Translations under genes and position numbers: made by a program | Part shown: positions 36,569 through 45,829 of the stretch, piece by piece | Numbering within the stretch: the stretch's first letter is position 1 | How the letters are laid out: every line of letters begins with the position of its first letter | Assembly (NCBI GenBank): GCA_902786265.1 | Contig: CADACE010000018.1 | Location: 1 to 64,000 of the forward strand | Length of the DNA: 64,000 nucleotides | Direction of reading: 5' to 3' | Source: an uncultured Chloroflexota bacterium | GTDB lineage: Bacteria > Chloroflexota > Anaerolineae > Anaerolineales > Anaerolineaceae | Notes under the pieces: generated by a model | Databases searched by the model: none | Told to the model about the DNA's origin: nothing | Seen by the model: only the letters and a program-made list of their open reading frames with translations

Positions 36569-37681
36569 TCAGTTGCATCCGAATGCAACATGTTCATCAT
36601 AGGTCCGGGAAAAATTGTGGTAGGGCGTATTGTCGCATTTTGCCCGGAAATAATAGTAATCTGTCTGTTCCGGATGGGCGACTGCCTCATAGATCGCCGT
36701 ATCCGGATTGCAGATCGGTCCCGGCGGGAAGCCGTTCACCATATACGTGTTATAGACAGAATTCACAGCGACATCCGCGGCAGTCAGCGGCATTTTCCAC
36801 CAGGAGTGACTGTCTTCATCCCAGCCGATGGCGTATTGCGCGGTCGGGTCGCTTTCCAGTTTCATTCCAACTGCCAGCCGGTTATAAAACACGGAAGCAA
36901 TTGTGCCGTATTCGGATGCGGACATCGCTTCCCGGGCAATCATCGAGCTCATAATAACCGCCTGGTGCAGGGTCAGCCCATTCGCGTTGAATTGCGCTTC
37001 GTAAGGCTCCTGAACACGGCGGCGGAAAACATTCATAAAATTCGAAAGAAAATCTTCGAGGGATATCCCGCGGCTCATTTCATAACTGCCCGGGACAAAG
37101 TATCCTTCCAGGGAAGTTTGTCCCGCAGGATGCAAGTCGGCGGGGTAATTTGATGCAAGTTCCAAAAACCGGGCTCCGTTGAAAGTGAAATCATAAGTGT
37201 CGATCAGCGCGGCGATCTCCTCCAGACGCATTCCGGAGAAAAACGCGAAGCGTACCAGAGATTCACCGGCCGCGGTGACAAGGTCCGTGATCTGCGGGAT
37301 CGTCATTGAACCATGCAGCACAAATCGTCCCGGGTTGATCAGCCGGTCGGCTCCGGTATAGATCCAGTACAAACGCATTGCTTCCGGATCCATGAATAAT
37401 CCTGAAGCAATTTTTGCTATCACATCGTTCACGTTTTCTCCCTGTTGGATATCCAGAAGAAACTGTCCCTGTTCCGGATTGACCGGCGCAGTAAACCGGT
37501 CCAAATTGTCCGCGCACTTCCACGCCAGCCGGAAGCGCTGCAGCGGGCTCAATCCGGCAGCGGCCGGTCCGAGCGTTTGCTCCGTTCGGCTGATGCGTCT
37601 GCGTACGCTGAAGACTCCGATGACTGCAGCCAACAAGAAGAAACAGATGATTCCGAATATCAGCAGACGTCTTTTATTCAA
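36569..37681 (-). CDS. mltG: Endolytic murein transglycosylase MltG
   Basis: About 370 residues from a TTG at 37681 that overlaps the ruvX stop (TTGAATAA), preferred over the much longer frame that would overlap all of ruvX. One N-terminal membrane segment (LLIFGIICFFLLAAVIGVF) is followed by a LysM-like part and the YceG catalytic domain: MSSMIAREAMSASEYGTIAS with the catalytic Glu, VFYNRLAVGMKLESDPTAQY and NSVYNTYMVNGFPPGPICNP. It cleaves nascent glycan strands and sets their length. Confidence 0.92.
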   Translation of the reverse strand: MNKRRLLIFGIICFFLLAAVIGVFSVRRRISRTEQTLGPAAAGLSPLQRFRLAWKCADNLDRFTAPVNPEQGQFLLDIQQGENVNDVIAKIASGLFMDPEAMRLYWIYTGADRLINPGRFVLHGSMTIPQITDLVTAAGESLVRFAFFSGMRLEEIAALIDTYDFTFNGARFLELASNYPADLHPAGQTSLEGYFVPGSYEMSRGISLEDFLSNFMNVFRRRVQEPYEAQFNANGLTLHQAVIMSSMIAREAMSASEYGTIASVFYNRLAVGMKLESDPTAQYAIGWDEDSHSWWKMPLTAADVAVNSVYNTYMVNGFPPGPICNPDTAIYEAVAHPEQTDYYYFRAKCDNTPYHNFSRTYDEHVAFGCN

Positions 37682-38138
37682 AGCTAACTCCCTGATCCGG
37701 TCCCTGAGACAATGGTTTGCTGTAATACAACTCATCCAGGTAACTCTGCAAGATCGTCTGGGCGGCGTTCGCGTCCAGATGTCCGAGACGTTTAGATCGG
37801 CGGACGCCCATTTCCTTGAACCGTTCCCGTGTCGCTTTGGTGCTCCCGTATTCATCATACAGGAATACCTCACCATTGAAATATCGCGAAACCGCCTCTG
37901 CCAGCTTCGCGGAATGGCGAGCGTGCGGTCCCTCTGAACCGTCAGCATTCAGCGGCTGACCGATGAGGATGGATTCGGCACCGCATTCCCGGGCTTTCTC
38001 CGCTATGGCCTGAGCGTCCTTTTCCATCTGAATATGCGGAATTACACACAACGCGGTCGCACCGATCCCCAGCGGATCGGATTTTGCTAAACCGATGTTT
38101 TTTTCACCGGGATCAACGGCAAGAATGATCTTCATCAT
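37674..38138 (-). CDS. ruvX: Putative pre-16S rRNA nuclease / Holliday junction resolvase RuvX (YqgF)
   Basis: 154 residues of RNase-H fold: ILAVDPGEKNIGLAKSD with the first catalytic Asp, IGQPLNADGSEGPHA, YDEYGSTKATRE and LDANAAQTILQSYLD with the last acidic residue. It overlaps the preceding gene by 4 bases and mltG by 8 bases, so the three genes are translated together. The ruvX-mltG pair is a common bacterial arrangement. Confidence 0.92.
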   Translation of the reverse strand: MMKIILAVDPGEKNIGLAKSDPLGIGATALCVIPHIQMEKDAQAIAEKARECGAESILIGQPLNADGSEGPHARHSAKLAEAVSRYFNGEVFLYDEYGSTKATRERFKEMGVRRSKRLGHLDANAAQTILQSYLDELYYSKPLSQGPDQGVSFE

Positions 38139-39730
38139 GGCTTTTCTATCTCCACAGCCGGAAAAATGGTAACACGAATGTTTTGCGCGGCGAGCGGTAA
38201 ATGCTTTATGCCGGAGGGCAGCACGGTGATGTTGCTCGATTTGACATGCTTCAGTGTACCGAGAATGTTGTATGCCTGCTCTATCGTTTTTCCGCGAAGC
38301 ATGATCTGCAATGCTTCTTCATTTGTTTCCGGTTCATAAACGAGGTAATCCGCCCGGATAGACCAGGTGGACAACCCGTTTTCTTCTTTTGGACCCGCAA
38401 GGATCTCATATCCGAGGAAACCGGCCGTTTGTAAATTCATGCGGGCGGACTGCCCGCGAATGATGGCATCCATGTCCGATTTTCGAACAGTTTTGAAAGA
38501 AACTTCCAGTGTTTCCCGCAGTGTCAGAGTTTCCGAGGCAAAACCCGGTTCAGGCAGCATCTGTTCCTGTTTGATCACCGTTACATCGGCATCGCCGAGC
38601 GGGATCAGGTCCTGTCCTTCGGGATCATTGGATAAGGCGGCACGGGCCGCTTCCTGAAGCTGATCCCGGACCATCTGCTTTGCTGTCTGCCGGTCAGCAT
38701 CATTCGGGGCGGCATATATGCCTTCCGATCCGCCTGTGGTTGGCCTTTTCTGGCGGACCTCCCAGCACAGTGATCTTGGATATTCGGCATATTTCAATGA
38801 GCCTGCGGGAAGATTGCCGCTTTCCCCGCCGGTTTCTGCCTCAATCCGGATATTGCGTTCCTCTCCCGGTTCCAGGGTGACAGCATCTAATGTGATAAAG
38901 CTGATGCCGCTTTCAAAATCTTCTGATGTACCGATGCGGATACCCGCAAGGGACGGGTAGATCCTGTCACAAATATTGCGGACGGTAATTTCCCCGGTGG
39001 AGAGTACCGGTTCGATTTGTACCTGCCCGCTCGCCGGAACTTCAGCTGCCAGGGTCAGCTCTAATTTCTTCTCAACTGTGGGAACACCTCCCGCAAGTGT
39101 CGGGGCAACCAGACGGTCATCTGTCCAGATCGTCATATTAATGCTTTTTTGCGTCAGGTATGGCGTGATTTCAACCTTTGCCTGTGGGATTATCGCGTAA
39201 AAAACGCCTCCGAGTACAGCAATTGTCAGCAGAAAAAACAGGAGACGGAGCCCAAGGGGTGTTTGCGGCTCCTGTGATTGTTCGATATCCTTTTTGTATG
39301 CAGCCAGCCTGCGGATCCGGTCGTCCGGGGCACCGACGGCAGGCATTTTATTCTGTAATTTCCAGTCAGACGCTCCTGCTTCTGTCAGATTTGCGAAAGC
39401 CGGGATCCCCTGTTCCATGGCAATTTCCCGATAAACCCGGTCGCCCGGAATAACCAGACCGATTTCATATTGATTCCGTTCGGCCCAGTTGTGCAGACGT
39501 CCGAATTCAAGCGGTGTTTCCAATATCTGCCCTCGCGGCGGCCAGACCAGCAGCAGCCTGTGAGATCCCTGCCCGGATGCATCTTTCTGATGGAGCCGGT
39601 CCATCAAACTGTAAAAATTATCGTAACTCTGCAGACGGATAACTTCAGTTTCAAAATTGGTACGGGAAAATATTTCCTCTTCGGAAATATTTTTATTCAG
39701 ATTGGTCGTGAGATCAACGAAAGTTCCCAT
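38135..39730 (-). CDS. Membrane protein with baseplate-J-like repeat domain
   Basis: About 531 residues from the ATG at 39730. Residues 1-130 are a cytoplasmic domain (MGTFVDLTTNLNKNISEEEI), one membrane segment lies near residue 165 (RLLFFLLTIAVLGGVFYAII), and an extracytoplasmic beta-rich region of about 350 residues follows. The latter has the SGQVQIEP, EPGEERNIRIEAETGGESGNLPAGSL pattern of baseplate J/gp47-like proteins. I know similar proteins next to ruvX in Anaerolineae. The function is unknown, perhaps envelope-related given mltG. It probably has a leaderless message (TATAAT six bases before the ATG). Confidence 0.65.
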   Translation of the reverse strand: MGTFVDLTTNLNKNISEEEIFSRTNFETEVIRLQSYDNFYSLMDRLHQKDASGQGSHRLLLVWPPRGQILETPLEFGRLHNWAERNQYEIGLVIPGDRVYREIAMEQGIPAFANLTEAGASDWKLQNKMPAVGAPDDRIRRLAAYKKDIEQSQEPQTPLGLRLLFFLLTIAVLGGVFYAIIPQAKVEITPYLTQKSINMTIWTDDRLVAPTLAGGVPTVEKKLELTLAAEVPASGQVQIEPVLSTGEITVRNICDRIYPSLAGIRIGTSEDFESGISFITLDAVTLEPGEERNIRIEAETGGESGNLPAGSLKYAEYPRSLCWEVRQKRPTTGGSEGIYAAPNDADRQTAKQMVRDQLQEAARAALSNDPEGQDLIPLGDADVTVIKQEQMLPEPGFASETLTLRETLEVSFKTVRKSDMDAIIRGQSARMNLQTAGFLGYEILAGPKEENGLSTWSIRADYLVYEPETNEEALQIMLRGKTIEQAYNILGTLKHVKSSNITVLPSGIKHLPLAAQNIRVTIFPAVEIEKP

Positions 39731-39736
39731 AACTGG

Positions 39737-39769
39737 ATTATATCCCAACTGCGCGAATTCATATATAAT
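39737..39769. promoter_or_regulatory. Divergent promoters giving probably leaderless messages
   Basis: On the minus strand TATAAT occupies 39742-39737 with six bases to the ATG at 39730. On the plus strand TATAAT occupies 39764-39769 with seven bases to the ATG at 39777. Transcription would start at or next to both start codons, and neither gene has a Shine-Dalgarno sequence. No good -35 boxes are seen. Confidence 0.6.
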
Positions 39770-39776
39770 TAGTCAC

Positions 39777-41156
39777 ATGAGTTCAAATGAATTGATATCT
39801 ACAAAACCGCCCAAAGAAAGGGCTTTTCTGGTTGCGGCGGAAATCAGGGATTCCGAACGGCTGATGGACACGGAAGACAGTCTGGAAGAACTGGCGTTAC
39901 TGGCTGATACCGCCGGATTGGAAGTAGTTGGTGAAACCAGCCAGAAGCTGGACCGTCCGAATGTTGCTACTTATGTCGGTTCCGGAAAGGTTGAAGAAAT
40001 TGCGGCGCTGGCAGAAGAGACACTGGCGGATGTAATTATCTTTGATGATGAATTGACTCCCCGTCATCTGCGGGAGCTTTCCAAACGATTTGGGGATAAG
40101 GTCCGGGTTTTGGATCGGACCGCTTTGATCCTGGATATCTTCGCGCAGCATGCCAACACCAAGGCAGGCCGTCTGCAGGTCGAACTGGCACAATATGAAT
40201 ACCGGCTGCCACGCCTTTCCCATGCCTGGGGACATCTGGGACGCCAGACCGGCGGTGCTTCCGGACGTTCCGGAAGTGTCGGCGGTGTCGGACTGCGCGG
40301 TCCCGGAGAAACCCAGCTGGAAGTGGATAAACGGGAAATCCGCAAACGCATTACCATTTTGAAAAGGGAAATCGAGTCCCTTTCCGAGCATCGCAGGAGA
40401 TATCGTGTCCAGCGGAAACGTTCGAGGATCCCGGTTGTCGCGCTGGTGGGGTATACGAACGCCGGAAAATCCACGCTGCTGAATGCTCTCTCAAAATCGG
40501 ATGTATACGCGGCAGACCAGCTTTTCGCGACGCTTGATCCGACGACAAGAAGGGTCGTGCTGCCGGGTGATCGTGTCTGCCTGTTTACGGATACGGTGGG
40601 TTTTATTCAAAAGCTGCCGACTGATCTGGTTGCTGCCTTCAAGTCTACGCTTGAAGAAATCAATGAGGCTGATCTGCTCTTGCATGTGATCGATGTCTCC
40701 CATTACAACGCAGGTGCCCAATTTGAGTCGGTAAAACAGACGCTGGAGGAAATCGGCGCGGATAATATTCCGACGATCAATGTGTTCAATAAGTCGGACC
40801 TGCTGGACGGCGACCCGGAAGAGACAAAACAGCTGTTGGCGGAAACCGATCCCGACGCCTGTCTGATCTCTGCGAAAACCGGTGACGGGCTCGATGAGCT
40901 GCGGAATACGATCATGGAGACATTATTTGAGAAAATGATCCCGATCCGTGTCCGCCTGCCCTACAGTGAAGGAGCGCTTATCGCGTTGTTCCATGATCAG
41001 GGCATTGTCGATTTTATCGAAAACGGCCGCAGTGATGTGGTGATGAGCGGATCGGTTCCCACCCGGTATCTGACTTCATATCAGCCGTTCTTTGAAGATG
41101 ATGAGGCTGACGAGGGGACAGACGTTACGGAAGATGAGTTTTTCTCCGGGGTATAA
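39777..41156 (+). CDS. hflX: GTPase HflX, ribosome-associated
   Basis: About 459 residues from the ATG at 39777 (an earlier in-frame ATG would cross the divergent promoters). The HflX N-terminal domain ends in GLRGPGETQLEVDKREIRKR, a coiled linker follows, then the G domain: G1 GYTNAGKSTLLNAL, G2 ATLDPTTRRV, G3 DTVGFIQKLPTDLV and G4 NKSD. HflX splits stalled ribosomes under stress. It heads a plus-strand run that continues with the NAD genes. Confidence 0.95.
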   Translation: MSSNELISTKPPKERAFLVAAEIRDSERLMDTEDSLEELALLADTAGLEVVGETSQKLDRPNVATYVGSGKVEEIAALAEETLADVIIFDDELTPRHLRELSKRFGDKVRVLDRTALILDIFAQHANTKAGRLQVELAQYEYRLPRLSHAWGHLGRQTGGASGRSGSVGGVGLRGPGETQLEVDKREIRKRITILKREIESLSEHRRRYRVQRKRSRIPVVALVGYTNAGKSTLLNALSKSDVYAADQLFATLDPTTRRVVLPGDRVCLFTDTVGFIQKLPTDLVAAFKSTLEEINEADLLLHVIDVSHYNAGAQFESVKQTLEEIGADNIPTINVFNKSDLLDGDPEETKQLLAETDPDACLISAKTGDGLDELRNTIMETLFEKMIPIRVRLPYSEGALIALFHDQGIVDFIENGRSDVVMSGSVPTRYLTSYQPFFEDDEADEGTDVTEDEFFSGV

Positions 41157-41210
41157 AAATCTGATACTGAAACAGGAATTTCAACGAAGAAACAGGAGAA
41201 GGAAATAAAA

Positions 41211-41756
41211 ATGAAACAAAAAATTCTTGTTGTCGTGGATATGCAAAATGACTTTATTGACGGAGCTCTCGGTACAAAAGAAGCCGAACAGATCGTTCCT
41301 GCCGTTTGTGCCAAAATCAGGCAGGTGTACGCGGATAAAGCTCTTGTCTTTGCTACGAAAGATACACATTCAGACAATTATATGGAAACCCGGGAAGGCC
41401 GTTTTCTGCCGGTCCCGCACTGTATCAAAGAGACAAAGGGCTGGCAGATCAACGATGCCGTGGCTGCAGAAATGGAAAAAGCAGCCATCCTGGAGAAATA
41501 TTCTTTCGGCAGTCTTCAGCTTCCCGACGCGATCATGGAAGCGCTGCAGATCAGGAATATTGCTCCGAAAGATGCTGAGATCGAATTGATCGGACTATGC
41601 ACGGATATCTGTGTCGTATCCAACGCTATGCTTCTCAAAGCACGTTTCCCTGAAACCGACATGAGAGTCATTGCGGACTGTTGTGCCGGTGTGACACCTG
41701 AGAAACATCTCGCCGCATTGGAAACAATGCGTTCCTGTCAGATTGAAATTATCTGA
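41211..41756 (+). CDS. pncA: Nicotinamidase-like cysteine hydrolase
   Basis: 181 residues of the isochorismatase fold: LVVVDMQNDFIDGALGTKEA with the catalytic Asp, FATKDTHSDNYMETREG with the metal-binding D-x-H, and GLCTDICVVSNAMLLKARFP with the nucleophile Cys. It converts nicotinamide to nicotinate. The next genes (pncB, nadE, nadD-like) use that product, which supports the call. AGGAGAAGG precedes the ATG. Confidence 0.88.
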   Translation: MKQKILVVVDMQNDFIDGALGTKEAEQIVPAVCAKIRQVYADKALVFATKDTHSDNYMETREGRFLPVPHCIKETKGWQINDAVAAEMEKAAILEKYSFGSLQLPDAIMEALQIRNIAPKDAEIELIGLCTDICVVSNAMLLKARFPETDMRVIADCCAGVTPEKHLAALETMRSCQIEII

Positions 41757-41771
41757 GAAAGTGAGAATGAA

Positions 41772-43229
41772 TTGAAAGGAATAATAAAACCCCAGGCTGA
41801 TAATACCGCGATGGTGATGGATCTTTATGAACTGACCATGGCCAACGGTTATTTTCTGGACAAGAGTCTGGAATCAACAAAAGTAGCCTTTGATGTGTTT
41901 TTCCGCAAAATCCCGGATGGCGGCGGGTTTGCTGTTTTTGCCGGGCTGGAGCAGATTGTCGACTACATCACAAACCTGCATTTTGAAAAAGACGACATTG
42001 ACTACCTTCGCAGTCTGAATTTATACAGCGAAGAATTCCTGAAGTATCTGGAAACATTCCGCTTTCAGGGAGATGTTTATGCCTTCGATGAAGGTTCTAT
42101 AATTTACCCGAATGAACCGGTGATAACGGTTGTCGGGAATATCGTCGAAGCGCAGATCGTAGAGACGGAAATTCTGGCGCAGTTCAATCATCAAAGCCTG
42201 ATCGCTACCAAAGCGCAGCGTGTGGTTCATGCTGCGGAGGGCAGGATCGTTTCTGACTTTGGTGCCCGCCGTGCGCACAATAACGATGCGGCCGTATTCG
42301 GAGCGCGTGCCTGTGCGATCGGCGGTGTTAACGGAACCGCGACGGTGCTTGCCGGGCAGAAATTCGGTATCCCTGTCAGCGGCACCATGGCTCACAGCTG
42401 GGTGATGTTTTTCGGTGATGAGCTGATGGCTTTCCGCAAGTTTGCAGCCGAATATCCGAACAACTGTATCCTTCTTGTGGATACCTATGATGTGATGGGT
42501 TCCGGTGTTCCCAATGCCATCAAGGTCTTTCAGGAAATGAAAGAACAAGGGATCGAGTCAAAGAATTACGGGATTCGCCTGGACAGCGGCGACCTCGCTT
42601 ATCTCTCGAAAAAAGCACGCAAGGCACTGGATGCGGCCGGGTTTACCGACGCGAAGATCGTTATTTCCAACAGCCTTGATGAATACAGCATTACTTCCAT
42701 TCTCAAGCAGGGCGGTCCGGTGGATGTGTTCGGGGTCGGTGAACGTATGATCACTGCCAAATCAGAACCGGTATTCGGCGGTGTGTATAAACTGTGTGCT
42801 GTCAATGAACGCGGCGAATGGGAGCCGCGTATCAAGATTTCGGATACCGTTGAAAAGACTACCAACCCGGGGCTGAAGGATGTCTACCGCATCATGGATG
42901 AACACGGACGCGCGATTGCGGACCTGATTACGAAGAAGGGTGAGATACCGGATCTTTCCGAACCTTATCACTTTATCTCTCCGGAACGCCCGTGGAAAAA
43001 GTATAAATATGAAAACTGTACAGCGAAACTGATGCAGAGTCCGAAGGTGTTAAACGGAAAACGAACCTACGAACCGGAATCTGTCACCGATATCGCGGAG
43101 CGTGTCCGCTACCAGCTTCATCATGAAATATGGGCGGAAGAGCAGCGTTTTGAAAACCCGCATCTGCATTATCTGGATATGAGCCCGGATTATTATGAGA
43201 TGAAGATGCATATGCTGAGCCATTCATGA
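41772..43229 (+). CDS. pncB: Nicotinate phosphoribosyltransferase
   Basis: 485 residues from a TTG at 41772. The conserved N-terminus NTAMVMDLYELTMANGYF is slightly downstream, so a start at the later ATG would lose little. It shows SDFGARRAHNNDAAVFGAR, GTMAHSWVMFFGDE with the autophosphorylated His region, and YGIRLDSGDLAYLSKKAR. It forms nicotinate mononucleotide from nicotinate and PRPP with ATP. It lies 15 bases after pncA. Confidence 0.93.
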   Translation: MKGIIKPQADNTAMVMDLYELTMANGYFLDKSLESTKVAFDVFFRKIPDGGGFAVFAGLEQIVDYITNLHFEKDDIDYLRSLNLYSEEFLKYLETFRFQGDVYAFDEGSIIYPNEPVITVVGNIVEAQIVETEILAQFNHQSLIATKAQRVVHAAEGRIVSDFGARRAHNNDAAVFGARACAIGGVNGTATVLAGQKFGIPVSGTMAHSWVMFFGDELMAFRKFAAEYPNNCILLVDTYDVMGSGVPNAIKVFQEMKEQGIESKNYGIRLDSGDLAYLSKKARKALDAAGFTDAKIVISNSLDEYSITSILKQGGPVDVFGVGERMITAKSEPVFGGVYKLCAVNERGEWEPRIKISDTVEKTTNPGLKDVYRIMDEHGRAIADLITKKGEIPDLSEPYHFISPERPWKKYKYENCTAKLMQSPKVLNGKRTYEPESVTDIAERVRYQLHHEIWAEEQRFENPHLHYLDMSPDYYEMKMHMLSHS

Positions 43230-43262
43230 TCAGCAGTGAGCAATATGTGTTAGAAGGTGAAT

Positions 43263-44036
43263 ATGAATACTTATAATTTCAACGCGGAACTGGCTCGTGA
43301 CAACCTGGTGAAGGGTGTCGCGGATCTTGCCAAAAAACAGGGATTCAGTAAAGTTGTGATCGGTATTTCCGGCGGAAAAGATTCCACGGTCTGTGCCGCG
43401 ATCTGTGCCCGCGCGCTCGGTAAGGAAAATGTCTATGGGGTTATGATGCCGGATGGAGAACAGAAGGATATCTCTGATTCCATAGAAGTCTGCAAGGTGC
43501 TGGGAATCAACAAAAAGACGGTAAATATCGGAAAAATGCACGAAGCTTTGCTGGAAGAACTTCATTTCGATGATCCGGCCGAAGGTGAATTCCCCGTGAG
43601 CTTTGACAAGGAAAGCAATGTGAATGTCGGACCGCGCCTGCGTATGACGACGCTGCGCTACATCGCTCAGTATCTCGGCGCGCGTCTGGTCGGTACCGGA
43701 AACCTTTCCGAGTCGACCGTTGGGTATTGCACTAAAGACGGTGACACATCCTGTGACTTCGCTCTGCTGCTTGACCTGACCAGCATCGAAGTGGTTCAGG
43801 TCGGTTTGACGATGGAAGAGCTTCCGCGCCATCTGGTGGTAAAAACACCGACGGACGGACTTTCCGGAATGAGTGACGAAGAAAAACTTGGGCTGACGTA
43901 TCAGTCGATCCATGAGTATATTCGTTTTGGTACCTGCGGTGATGCTGAAACTGACAATAAAATCCGCGCGAAGGAAGCCGGTTCCATGCATAAACGTGTG
44001 AAAGCTCCTGTTATCGATCCGTTTGCGGAGTCATAA
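43263..44036 (+). CDS. nadE: NAD+ synthase (ammonia-dependent type)
   Basis: About 257 residues from the ATG at 43263 with GAAGGTG as ribosome site. The PP-loop is VIGISGGKDSTVCAAICARAL, and RMTTLRYIAQYLGARLVGTGNLSE and KTPTDGLSGMSDEEKLGLTY are family blocks. It lacks the N-terminal glutaminase domain, so it takes ammonia for deamido-NAD amidation. Its stop shares one base with the start of the next gene. Confidence 0.93.
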   Translation: MNTYNFNAELARDNLVKGVADLAKKQGFSKVVIGISGGKDSTVCAAICARALGKENVYGVMMPDGEQKDISDSIEVCKVLGINKKTVNIGKMHEALLEELHFDDPAEGEFPVSFDKESNVNVGPRLRMTTLRYIAQYLGARLVGTGNLSESTVGYCTKDGDTSCDFALLLDLTSIEVVQVGLTMEELPRHLVVKTPTDGLSGMSDEEKLGLTYQSIHEYIRFGTCGDAETDNKIRAKEAGSMHKRVKAPVIDPFAES

Positions 44037-44647
44037 TGGCGCGTTCACTGGCTTTTTTCGGGGCGTTCAATCCTCCGACCCGCGCTCATATTGACCTGGC
44101 TGAAGTGGCCAGAGAAGCTGTCGGCGCGGAGGATGTGATCTTTGTCCCATCAAAATCTGTATATATACGTGATGAGCAAAAGAAGAGCTTCGTTTTTTCC
44201 GATGAAGACCGCATCGAAATGCTGAAAAGGATAACCGCGGATCGCCCGAAAGCACGCTGGACGGATATTGAAATGAAGCAGGCGGAGCAGCCGAGGACTT
44301 ATCATACGCTCTGCATGCTGAGAGATCAGGGAGAAGATCCCGCACTTTTGATTGGCGCGGATAAACTTCCGGAGCTGGAGCATCTGTGGTGTTATGTACG
44401 GGAGATGGCGGACGAATTCGGCATTGTCTGTATGGACCGCGGTGATATGGATTGCGAGACGATAATCAGGGAAAGTCCGTTTCTGTCCTCACTGCATCTG
44501 CAGGTCGTTCATGTGCCGGATATCTATAGAAATGTTTCCTCCACACGGATCCGTGAATGCTTATTCCAGCTCAATTGCCTGAAGAATGAGCTTTTGGAAC
44601 TGCTTCCGCCTGAATTGGCACATCTGCCGGCTGATTTGCTCCGCTGA
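44036..44647 (+). CDS. nadD: Nicotinate-nucleotide adenylyltransferase-like protein
   Basis: 203 residues of the nucleotidyltransferase fold: FFGAFNPPTRAHIDLAEVA takes the place of the usual GGTFDPIHxGH (the first His of the HxGH site is Thr here), and VSSTRIRECL matches the C-terminal ISSTxIR motif. It should adenylate nicotinate mononucleotide before NadE. The altered first His is worth noting but both the second His and the STxIR remain. It ends the NAD operon and is followed by a strong terminator. Confidence 0.82.
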   Translation: MARSLAFFGAFNPPTRAHIDLAEVAREAVGAEDVIFVPSKSVYIRDEQKKSFVFSDEDRIEMLKRITADRPKARWTDIEMKQAEQPRTYHTLCMLRDQGEDPALLIGADKLPELEHLWCYVREMADEFGIVCMDRGDMDCETIIRESPFLSSLHLQVVHVPDIYRNVSSTRIRECLFQLNCLKNELLELLPPELAHLPADLLR

Positions 44648-44672
44648 CAGAAAAAGACAACCGGGCATTCAT

Positions 44673-44711
44673 AAAAAGACATGCGCACAAATACGCATGT
44701 CTTTTTTATAC
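44673..44711. terminator. Bidirectional terminator between nadD and the acyltransferase
   Basis: AAAAAGACATGCG (44673-44685), loop CACAAATA and CGCATGTCTTTTT (44694-44706) form a perfect 13-bp stem with T-runs on both strands. It serves the NAD operon and the convergent acyltransferase, whose stop codon overlaps it. Confidence 0.88.
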
Positions 44712-45752
44712 GATATATTTTTTTGCAACAGATATATGATTGAGAATACCTGAAATGATTTTGGAAATGATGAAAACAGTAATTCCGGTAATATAGATCC
44801 TTGATATCGGATCGGAAAACAAACTGAGAAAATTATTCGCCTTCAGCGTATTCAGTACATACATATGAACGATGTAAGAGCCGAAACTGTATTTTGACAG
44901 TACCTTCATCAGTGCGTTGAGTTTCTTGTTTTTGTATTTTCTGCTTTTGAACCAGACAAAAACAGCCGCTGCTGAGAACAGCAGATTCACCGTCAAATTG
45001 TCAAAGTAGTTTTCGACCAGGCGGTTTTCATTCCGGGAAGCGGCAAAAGTCAGGTAAATTGTCATTGCGAAACCAAGAACGCCGAGGGCGTAGATGATGA
45101 GCTGCGTTCTTTTTCTCAAGGTTCTTTTATTCAGGACATAGCCAAGAACATAATAGCCCGTATAGCCTAAAACCATATGGATCTTCAGTTTATTGACGCT
45201 GTCAATCACAGCCGCGCCTGCTCTGTTTATGATCCCTCCGCCGAAATCTTTTATCATCAAAGATGCGGAAGGAATGAAAAACGCGAAAATGAAAGCCAGG
45301 ATCAGAAAATAATCAGTTGTATTGTCATCGGCGGTTATTTTTTTCAGCAAAGGTGTACAGATGTAAAGGCCGATGATCATCGGGACAAACCACATATGGA
45401 ACGGTCCCTCAAGAAAACTATAAAATTTTGCTGTGAAGCTGCCTTTCCCGGTAAAATTAAATACCGCTGACCAGATCAGACAGGCCGAGATTAACCTCAG
45501 TATATATTTTGAATAGAGTGTTTTGATCGGTATATTCCGGCTTAAAAACAGTGCTCCGCTAATCATAACAAAAATCGGGACGCCCCATCTGCTCATACAA
45601 GTGGCAAGGCAGTACACCTTCCAGCCGAAATCCTGCAGGTCCGGCGTATACCACGTGAAAGATACGGTGTGGATGATGATCACCGCAAATGACGCGATGA
45701 CCCTGAGATAATCCATATACACTGTTCTTTGATTCGAGGTTTTTTTGTTCAT
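44706..45752 (-). CDS. Membrane acyltransferase (acyltransferase 3 / OafA-like)
   Basis: 348 residues with about ten membrane segments. It starts with VYMDYLRVIASFAVIIIHTV, which carries the R-x-x-A and catalytic His pattern of the family, and then WGVPIFVMISGALFLSR. Such proteins O-acylate cell-surface sugars. It is a single gene convergent with nadD. Confidence 0.85.
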   Translation of the reverse strand: MNKKTSNQRTVYMDYLRVIASFAVIIIHTVSFTWYTPDLQDFGWKVYCLATCMSRWGVPIFVMISGALFLSRNIPIKTLYSKYILRLISACLIWSAVFNFTGKGSFTAKFYSFLEGPFHMWFVPMIIGLYICTPLLKKITADDNTTDYFLILAFIFAFFIPSASLMIKDFGGGIINRAGAAVIDSVNKLKIHMVLGYTGYYVLGYVLNKRTLRKRTQLIIYALGVLGFAMTIYLTFAASRNENRLVENYFDNLTVNLLFSAAAVFVWFKSRKYKNKKLNALMKVLSKYSFGSYIVHMYVLNTLKANNFLSLFSDPISRIYITGITVFIISKIISGILNHISVAKKYIV

Positions 45753-45775
45753 TGAGTCTCCCGAAAAACGATTTT

Positions 45776-45805
45776 GGCAGGTATTACTGAAATCGGATAC
45801 CTGCC
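45776..45805. terminator. Hairpin between the TerD-like gene and the acyltransferase
   Basis: GGCAGGTAT (45776-45784) and ATACCTGCC (45797-45805) form a perfect 9-bp stem 25 bases after the stop of the 682-residue protein on the minus strand. The downstream side is AAAATCGTTTTT, so termination may be partial. Confidence 0.5.
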
Positions 45806-45829
45806 TGAAACTTTAATTACGCGGAAAAA

